From contig CAUYUJ010009848.1 in assembly GCA_963575745.1 (NCBI GenBank), positions 1 through 31,753 of the forward strand: a stretch of 31,753 nucleotides of DNA, in the 5' to 3' direction. Source of the DNA: Prorocentrum cordatum (taxonomy: Eukaryota; Sar; Dinophyceae; Prorocentrales; Prorocentraceae). The notes below the pieces were generated by a model that was not told where the DNA came from, made no database searches, and saw only the letters and a list, made by a program, of their open reading frames with translations. Positions 24,995 to 31,753 of the stretch are shown here, piece after piece; within the stretch, counting starts at the first letter, position 1; every line of letters begins with the position of its first letter. The translations under genes and the position numbers were made by a program.

Positions 24995-26435
24995 TGGGCG
25001 GTGCGGTTGCAGTTGCGCGCCCGCGGGCGGGCCGAAGTGCGTCGCCCAGTTGGGGTTGCGGCTGCGCGCCCGCGGGCGGGTTGAAATGCGTCGCCCAGTT
25101 GCGGTTGCGCGCCCGCGGGCGGGTCGAAATGTGTCGCCCAGGTGCGGTTGCGGTTGCGCGCCCGCGGGCGGGTTGAAATGCGTCGCCCGGTTGCGGTTTC
25201 GCGCCCGCGGGCGGGTTGAAACGCGTCGTGTAGTTGCGGTTGCGCGCCCGCGGGCTGAAATGTGTCGCCCAGGTGCGGTTGCGGTTGCGCGCCCGCGGGC
25301 GGGTTGAAACGCGTCGTGCAGTTGCGGTTGCGCGCCCGCGGGCGGGTTGAAATGTATCGCCCAGGTGCGGTTGCGGTGACGCGCCCGCGGGCGGGTTGAA
25401 ATGTTTCGCGTAGGTGCGGTTGCGGTTGCGCGCCCGCGGGCGGGTCGAAATGCGTCGCCCAGTTGCGGTTGCGGTTGCGCGCCCGCGGGCGGGTTGAAAT
25501 GCGTCGCCCATGTGCGGTTGCGCGCCCGCGGGCGGGTTGGAATGTGTCGCATATTTGCGGCTGCGGTTGCGCACCCGCGGGCGGGTTGAAATGTGTCGCC
25601 CAGGTGCGGTTGCGGTTGTGCGCCCGCGGGCGGGTTGAAATGCGTCGCGTAGCGGTTGCGCGCCCGCGGGCGGGTCGAAATGCGTCGCCCAGTTGCGGTT
25701 GCGGATGCGCGCCCGCGGGCGGCATGAAATGCGTCGCCCAGTAGCGGTTGCAGTTGCGCGCCCGGGCGGGCGGTAGCGGTTGCGGTTTGCGCGCCCCACG
25801 GGCGGGTTGAAATGCGTCGCCCAGGTGCTGTTGCGCGCCCGCGGGCGGGTTGATAAGTGTCGCCCATGTGCGGTTGCGGTGTCGCGCCCGCGGGCGGGTT
25901 GAAATGTTTCGCGTAGGTGCGGCTGCGGTTGCGCGCCCGCGAGCGGGTTGAAATGCGTCGCCCAATTGCGGTTGCGTGCCCGCGGGCCTTTTGAAATGTG
26001 CCGCCCAGGTGCGGTTGTGGTTGCGCGCCCGCGGGCGCGTTGAAATGTGTCGCTCAGTTGCGGTTGCGGTTGCGCGCCCGCGGGCGGGTTGAAATGCGTC
26101 GCCCAGTAGCGGTTGCGCGCCCGCGGGCGGGTTGAAATGTGTCGCCCAGGTGCGGTTGTGGTTGCGCGCCCGCGGGCGGGTTGAAAGGTGTCGCCCAGTT
26201 GCGGTTGCGGTCGCACGCCCGCGGGCGTGTCGAAATGCGTCGCCCAGGTGCGGTTGCTGTTGCGCGCCCGCGGGCGGGTTGAATTGTATCGCCCAGGTGC
26301 GGTTGCGGATGCGCGCCCGCGGGCGGGTTGAAATGCGTCGCCCAGTTGCGATTGCGGTTGCGCGCCCGCGGACGGGTCGAAATGTGCCGCCCAGTTGCGG
26401 TTGCGCGCCCGCGGGCGGTTTAAAATGTGTTGTTC
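24995..26435. repeat. Palindrome-bearing satellite, unit about 48 bp, roughly 30 units
   Basis: Unit core CGCGCCCGCGGGCGGGTTG, then AAATGYGTCGCCCAGKTGCG and one or two GGTTGCG extensions. The extensions make unit length vary (about 40-58 bp). CGCCCGCGGGCG is a perfect 12-bp palindrome in nearly every unit. All minus-strand frames stay open for hundreds of codons because each unit shifts the frame. The same DNA is read in turn as HFNPPAGAQPQ, FQPARGRATAT and ISTRPRARNRN. It is a satellite, not a gene or CRISPR. Confidence 0.93.
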
Positions 26436-26449
26436 AAGGCGCCCTCCTG

Positions 26450-26517
26450 ACGTTCAGTCAGTCAATCAGTCAATCAATCAATCAGTCAATCAGTCAGTCT
26501 ATAGTCAGTCAGTCACC
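26450..26517. repeat. (CAGT/CAAT)n tetranucleotide repeat
   Basis: Alternating CAGT and CAAT units with one short break (CTATAGT). Confidence 0.9.
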
Positions 26518-26555
26518 GGCGGTCACGGAATTTCACCCGGCTCCGCCGGGAACAA

Positions 26556-26645
26556 ACAGCTAACAACAAACAAAAAAACAACAAACAACAACAACCACCA
26601 CCAACCACAACAACAACAACAACAACACCAACACCAACAACAAGC

Positions 26646-26692
<47 letters not shown>

Positions 26693-26697
26693 TACTA
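26556..26697. repeat. (CAA)n microsatellite with variants
   Basis: ACAAC-rich sequence that becomes pure CAA over the last 50 bases before the U unit at 26698. Confidence 0.9.
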
Positions 26698-27113
26698 GCA
26701 CGTGGGGACACTCCGTTCTCACCAGTGCCAGGGTTTTCATAGGAGGCGGGCAATACCCCCACTTTGTGGGGGGGCCGGTTCAAGCTCTACCAAATTTCCA
26801 AACGACTCTTCGCCACCACCCACACCCAGCTTCCCGCCCTATGACGTTCGGACACTTCACTTCGTGGCATGCGGACGACCGTGGCTACTATTCAGGGCCC
26901 CGCGGCCGACGACGACGGCGTGCGCGCGCGAAGAAAAAACGAATGTGTCCCGCATGGTATTATTTGACAGGGATGATGGCCCTGGCAGGTGCGCAACCGT
27001 CGTTGCAGAAGTTCGAAAAAGTTGCTCGCAAAAGCCCGTTTGACAGAAATGGTTAAAAAGTGTTGGGTTTCCTACGAATCCGCAAGAGCGCGCGGGATGA
27101 AATTTTGACATCT

Positions 27114-27150
<37 letters not shown>

Positions 27151-27443
27151 CAAAAAATGTTCTTTGATGTTTTTATGTTAAAATCGCTACGAAAACTAAG
27201 GTTTTGGAAGGATTTCGTCTTGCGCGCGCGAATGTCCACTTTACCTTTTTTTGCAAGGGATTCTTGAAGTTTGGTTATGTTAGAACAAGAAATGTCATTT
27301 TATATTGTTTTTTGCAAGGGAAAGCGGGGGGGAACAAAACAACCGGATCCGGACCAACCCGTTTTGCCGGAGACTTCCTCACGAAAATGATGAAAACATG
27401 GCTGCGGCCTAGGCGCGGCGAGGGGGCCGTGCACCAGGGGTCC
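26698..27443. repeat. U repeat unit, copy 2
   Basis: Begins GCACGTGGGGACACTCCG, has the hairpin CCCCCAC-TTT-GTGGGGG at 26756-26772, and carries the uninterrupted site GTCCACTTTACC where element 1 inserted in copy 1. It ends in GTGCACCAGGGG. Subtype with CATAGGAGGCGGGC, like copy 4. A (TA)n run at about 27117-27146 replaces sequence found in the other copies. Confidence 0.9.
27117..27146. repeat. (TA)n microsatellite
   Basis: About 14 TA units between T-rich and A-rich flanks, within U copy 2 only. Confidence 0.9.
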
Positions 27444-27480
27444 CAACAATAATTTTTCTTTAGAAGTAATAATGTTCAAC
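27444..27480. repeat. Near-palindromic CAACAATAAT module, copy 5
   Basis: CAACAATAATTTTTC and then AGTAATAATGTTCAAC. The following CAA tract is short (about 20 bases). Confidence 0.85.
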
Positions 27481-27717
27481 AACATCAACAACAACAATCA
27501 TTTTACCCTCATGCGCCATGCTTCCACATGACACATGCATCCATCTGGATAACACACCCCATCATGGGGGATTTTTCTGGCATGCGGGATCCGATATTCC
27601 CTTACCCAGATATCCCGCCCAAGAAGGTTTGGTCACCACCTCTTCCGAGGAACTTCAGCGTCCATAGCTCGGACGGCAAATCGCCTTCGCAATCGCTTTG
27701 CGCATGCCCCGCATCTC

Positions 27718-27810
27718 AGACGGAGAGGAAGAGGAAGAGGAGGGGGAGATGAGAGAGATAGGGAGGGGGAGGAGGAGAAGGGAGGGGGAGGAGGGGGAGG
27801 AAGGATGAGT
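27718..27810. repeat. Purine-rich tract
   Basis: GGAGAGGAAGAGGAAGAGG and similar. Counterpart of 168-300. Confidence 0.85.
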
Positions 27811-28164
27811 AGTTGTAGTAGCAGCAGTTGATGATATTGTTGTTGCGGCTGTAGCACTAGTAGTAGTGGTAACGGTAGTAGTAGTCCAAGTAAGTAGAAC
27901 TGGCTTGCGGCAGCCAAGCGTTCATAGCGACGTTGCTTTTTGATCCTCCTTTAATGTCTTCTCTCCCTATCCTTGAGACGCAGAAGTCTCAAAAAGTTGG
28001 ATGGTTCAGCACATCCAGGAAACCTATCGCTGGACCGGCCCAGATATGGTTCCAGAAGCGGCTCGGGAAGCTGCGCAGGCGCCAGAAGCAGAGAAGCACC
28101 ACGTACGGGCGCCGGCTCGGGCGTCCGGCCCAAAGCCGCTCCAGAATCGGCCCAGGACGGCTTC

Positions 28165-29187
28165 CCGGGCGCCGCAAGCAGAAATTCAGCATTTTCGAAA
28201 GAAAAATGTGTATTGGAATGGCCTCTTTTCGGCGCGATCGGAACTGCCCGGGCGTCCGGCCCGGGAGCCGGGCCGGGTGCCGGCCGGGCCGGGTACCGGC
28301 CGGCTCCGGAATCGGCCCGGACGGCCTCCCGCCGGAAGCAGAAATTCAGCATTTTCGAAAGAAAATTGTGTATTGGAATGGCCTTTTTTCGGCGCCGCCT
28401 CGGAACTCGATTTTCCGGCGCCCGGGCGCCAGCTCGGGCGCCGACCCGGGCGTCCGGCCCGGGAGCCGGGCCGGGTGCCGGCCCGAGCTCCGGAATCGGA
28501 CGGCTTCGGAAGCAGAAACTCAGCATTTTCATAAGAAAAACGTGTATTGGAATGGCGTTTTTTCGGCGCCGCCTCGGAACTCGATTTTCCGGCGCCCGGG
28601 CGCTGGCCCGGCCCGGGAGCCGGGCCGGATGCCGGCCCGAGCTCCGGAATCGGCCCGGACGGCTCCCGGGGCGCCGGAAGCAGAAATTCAGCATTTTCAA
28701 AAGAAAAATGTGTATTGGAATGGCCTTTTTTCGGCGCCGCCTCTGGACTCGATTTTCCGGCGCCCGGGCGCCGGCTCGGGCGCCGACCCGGGCGTCCGGC
28801 CCGGGAGCCGGGCCGGGTGCCGGCCCAGGCTCCAGAATCGGCCCGGACGGCCTCCCGGGCGCCGGAAGAGGAAATTCAGCATTTTCAAAAGAAAAATGTG
28901 TATTGAAGTGGTTTTTTTTCGGCGCCGCCTCGAAACTCGATTTTCTGGCGCCCGGGCGCCGGCTCGGGCGCCGACCCGGGCGTCTGGCCCGGGAGCCGGG
29001 CCGGGTGCCGGCCCGAGCTCCGGAATCGGCCCGGACGGCCTCCCTCCCGGGCGCCGGAAGCAGAAATTCAGCATTTTCGAAAGAAAAATGTGTATTGGAA
29101 TGGCCTTTTTTCGGCGCCGCCTCGGAACTCGATTTTCCGGCGCCCGGGCGCCGGCTCGGGCGCCGACCCGGGCGTCCGGCCCGGGAG
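28165..29187. repeat. GC-rich palindromic satellite, six units
   Basis: Same unit as 694-1343. Anchor positions are about 28206, 28376, 28541, 28708, 28896 and 29088, spaced 165-192. The last two spacings (188, 192) equal those of copy 1, so the right-hand units are the conserved ones. Most units contain CCGGCGCCCGGGCGCCGG. Forward frames and at least one reverse frame are open for up to about 450 codons through the array. Confidence 0.9.
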
Positions 29188-29370
29188 CCGCTCTCGGCGG
29201 CGAGCAAGAGCACCGAGCCCGAGTAAAAAAGGAGGAAGTCTCGAGCCGGAGCGTTGTTGTTGTTGGGGGGCCGGTTTTGGCGGAACCCCAAAACGCCTGA
29301 GCGTGAGCCTCAATTTCAGAGGAAATGCGGCCGGCGCCTCGGCGAGAGCGCCAGGGCGAATATAGGGGTC

Positions 29371-29402
29371 CAACAATAATAATTGTTTAGTAATTAAGGT
29401 TC

Positions 29403-29405
<3 letters not shown>
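29371..29405. repeat. Near-palindromic CAACAATAAT module, copy 6
   Basis: The same variant as 1531-1565. Confidence 0.85.
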
Positions 29406-29472
<67 letters not shown>

Positions 29473-29505
29473 CAACAACAACACAACAACACAACAACAA
29501 CACAA
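29406..29505. repeat. (CAA)n microsatellite
   Basis: Pure CAA for about 65 bases, then several CACAACAA variants. Confidence 0.95.
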
Positions 29506-30383
29506 TCACTTTAACCCGAACGCTCAGTGTTCTCACCAGTGCCAGGGTTTTCATGCGACGCCAGCCAATACCCCCACTTTGTGGGGGGGCAGTGCAAGCT
29601 CTACCAAATCCACACGACTCTTCGCCACCACCCACACCCAGCTTCCCGCCCTATGACGTTCAGGACACTTCACTTCGTGGCCTGCGGACGACCGTGGCTA
29701 CTACACTGGCGTGGAGTACACACCCACAGAAGTTTGTTAAGGCCTACGTTCGTACACCCACAGAATTTGTTAAGCCTTGTGTAACCCACGGTGTTTTTCG
29801 AGGACCTACGGTGCGATTCGTGTGATTTTATGATGCGCGGTGCTAAAATTCTTAAGAACCCAATGGTTTTTGGAGATTTCGGCGTGCGCGCGCGAAGAAA
29901 AAACGAATGTGTCCCGCATGGTATTATTTGACAGGGATGATGGCCCTGGCAGGTGCGCAACCGTTGTCGCAGAAGTTCGAAAAAGTTGCTCGCAAAAACC
30001 CGCTTGACAGAAATGTTGAAAAAATGTGAGGTTTCCTACGAATCCGCAAGAGCGCGCGGGATGAGATTTTGACATTTTTTTGTTGAAAAACCATTGGTTT
30101 TTTGATGTTTTTATGTTAAAATCGCTCCGAACACTAAGCTTTTGGAAGGATTTCGTCTTGCGCGCGCGAATGTCCACTTTACCTTATTTTTTGCAAGGGA
30201 TTCTTGAAATTTGATTATATTAGAACAAGAAATGTCATTTTATAGTGTTTTTTGCAAGGGAAAACGGATTACAACAAAACAACCGGATCTTGATCACCTC
30301 GAATTACCTGAGGCTTCCTCACGAAAATGATGAAAACGTGGCTGCGGCCTAGGCGCGGCGGGGGGGGCGCGCACCAGGGGGCC
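29506..30383. repeat. U repeat unit, copy 3
   Basis: Same subtype as copy 1 (CATGCGACGCCAGCC). Hairpin at 29571-29587. It has the uninterrupted GTCCACTTTACCTTATTTT, the closest match to both flanks of element 1. Confidence 0.9.
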
Positions 30384-30420
30384 CAACAATAATTATTCTT
30401 TAGAATTAATAATGTTCAAC
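30384..30420. repeat. Near-palindromic CAACAATAAT module, copy 7
   Basis: Same sequence as 10487-10523 as far as I can see. Confidence 0.9.
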
Positions 30421-30423
30421 AAC

Positions 30424-30463
<40 letters not shown>

Positions 30464-30510
30464 CGACGGACGACGACGACAACAACAACATCAAAAACAA
30501 CAACAACTGC

Positions 30511-30552
<42 letters not shown>

Positions 30553-30555
30553 TAC
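30421..30555. repeat. (CAA)n microsatellite with CGA interruption
   Basis: CAA triplets broken by GACGGACGACGACGAC near 30463. Confidence 0.93.
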
Positions 30556-31291
30556 TAGCACGTGGGGACACTCCGTTCTCACCAGTGCCACGGGTTTTCA
30601 TAGGAGGCGGGCAATACCCCCACTTTGTGGGGGGGCCGGTTCAAGCTCTACCAAATTTCCAAACGACTCTTCGCCACCACCCACACCCAGCTTTCCCGCC
30701 CTATGACGTTCGGACACTTCACTTCGTGGCATGCGGACGACCGTGGCTACTATTCAGGGCCCCGCGGCCGACGACGACGGCGTGCGCGCGCGAAGAAAAA
30801 ACGAATGTGTCCAATATGGTATTATTTGACAGGGATGATGGCCCTGGCATGCGCGCAACCGTTGTTGCAGAAGTTCGAAGCACGTGAAAAAGTTGCTCGC
30901 AAGAGCCCGTTTGACAGAAATGTTGAAAAAATATTGGGTTTCCTCAGAAATCCGCAAGAGCGCGCAAGATGATTTTTTGAAACTTTTTTTTTGAAAAACC
31001 ATTGGGTTTTTCATGTTTTTATGTTAAAATCGCTACGAAAACTAAGGTTTTGGAAGGATTTCATCTTGCGCGCGCGAGTGTGCACTTCGTGTCATTTTTT
31101 GCAAAGGATTCTTGAAGTTTGGTTATGTTAGAACAAGACATGTCATTTTATAGTGTTTTTTGACAGGGAAAGCGGGCGTCAACAAAACAACCGGATCTGG
31201 ATGACATCGTTTTACCTGAGACTTCCTCACGAAAATTATGAAAATGTGGCTGCGGCCTAGGCGCGGGGGGGGGGGCGTGCACCAGGGGGCC
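30556..31291. repeat. U repeat unit, copy 4
   Basis: Subtype as copy 2. Hairpin at 30617-30633. The insertion-site region is altered (GTGTGCACTTCGTGTC). Confidence 0.88.
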
Positions 31292-31337
31292 CAACAATAA
31301 TTATTCTTTAGAATTAATAATGTTTAATAATGTTCAA
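31292..31337. repeat. Near-palindromic CAACAATAAT module, copy 8
   Basis: As copy 7 but with TTTAATAATG repeated before GTTCAAC. It is followed by a broken CAA/CGA tract to about 31395. Confidence 0.85.
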
Positions 31338-31469
31338 CGACAACAAATACAACAACAATGACGACGACGGCGACAGCAACAACAATCGTTTTGAGACAAC
31401 GACAAGAAGCGCGTCCTGACCAGGCTTTCGAGGCGGATCCGGCCGTGGCGACGAGGCCTTTACCCCCAG

Positions 31470-31753
31470 AAGACCCAGAGGAGTAGAGGAGGACGAGGAA
31501 GAGCAGGAGGAGGAGGAGGGGGAGGAGGAGGAAGAGGTGGAGGAGGGAGGGGCGAGGAGCGAGAAGCGAGGAGCGACGAGGGAGAAGCGAAGAGGAGGAC
31601 GAGGAAGAGAAGGAGGAGGAGAAGAGGAGGAGAAGCAGGAGGAGGGAAAAGCCGGGAAAAGCAGACGAGGTTGAGAATGAGAAGAAGAGGAGGAGGAGGA
31701 GGAGGGGGAGGAGGGGGAGGAGAAGCAGGAGAGGGAGGAGGAGGAGGACAAGG
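31470..31753. repeat. Purine-rich (GAG/GGA) tract at the window end
   Basis: Almost all A and G on the plus strand, with GAGGAGGAGG and GCGAGGAGCGA parts. It continues past the window. The Ser-rich minus-strand frame is a by-product. Confidence 0.9.

Larger units (their letters stand above)
27572..30383. repeat. Long duplicated block, copy 2 (uninterrupted)
   Basis: Matches 1-2303 plus 10278-10486 in order and without an inserted element. Differences are two extra satellite units, extra CAA triplets, and an added stretch near 29735-29800 with a repeated CACCCACAGAA. It shows the state of the block before element 1 inserted. Confidence 0.88.

Noticed and set aside
24729-26216. Long minus-strand open frame (495 codons) as a repeat protein
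   Set aside because: It is one of three overlapping minus-strand frames, all open. The peptide types are the three frame reads of one DNA unit, so there is no sign of selection for one frame.
24995-26435. CRISPR-like array
   Set aside because: Units are directly contiguous with no unique spacers. The variation is in short GGTTGCG extensions, which fits a satellite in a eukaryotic genome.
27933-29300. Open frame of 455 codons through the GC-rich satellite
   Set aside because: Other forward frames and an almost equally long reverse frame are open over the same bases, and the peptide changes frame identity from unit to unit.

Overview
The window reads as nuclear DNA of a eukaryote, most probably a dinoflagellate. 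I infer this from the high GC content, the G/C-rich third codon positions, the very dense simple repeats and satellites, and two copia-type LTR retrotransposons of the long-polyprotein type I associate with dinoflagellate genomes. The genus cannot be read from the sequence. No spliced-leader sequence, tRNA, rRNA, CRISPR array or clear host gene was found.

Layout. Positions 1-2303 are a repeat-rich block: a purine tract, a palindromic GC-rich satellite of about 190 bp in four units, a (CAA)n tract and a 0.75-kb repeat unit called U here. A complete, apparently young copia element (element 1, 2304-10277) sits inside that U unit. It has identical 190-bp LTRs, the target duplication CACTT, a tRNA-type primer site and one open frame of 2500 codons. 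From 10278 to 14482 there is more mosaic repeat: (CAA)n/(CAG)n, GGCCACGAAGGGC minisatellites, degenerate GAGGAAGTCTC motifs and about 500 bp of CGA-type trinucleotide repeat. A second, old and broken copia element (element 2, 14483-23864) has diverged LTRs, several in-frame stops, frameshifts, lost catalytic acids and a 1.6-kb foreign or replaced stretch. After it come a CTC-rich tract, a satellite of about 48 bp in some 30 units (24995-26435), a second U unit, and a second copy of the whole left block (27572-30383, satellite now six units). A fourth U unit and a purine-rich end close the window.

How the parts relate. Element 1 carries gag with a zinc knuckle, an aspartic protease, a cytosine-methyltransferase-like domain, a DD35E integrase, reverse transcriptase and RNase H. 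Between protease and the methyltransferase-like domain the best coding signal leaves the open frame and appears in another frame, although the long frame stays open. Both elements share the same primer-site core and a gag motif LDHxER, so they are distant relatives.

The most systematic unexplained signal is a near-palindromic module of about 37 bp, present eight times and nearly always followed by a (CAA)n tract. It lies at the joints between almost all mosaic blocks outside the two retrotransposons. The long overlapping open frames across the satellites are composition artefacts and are not called as genes.
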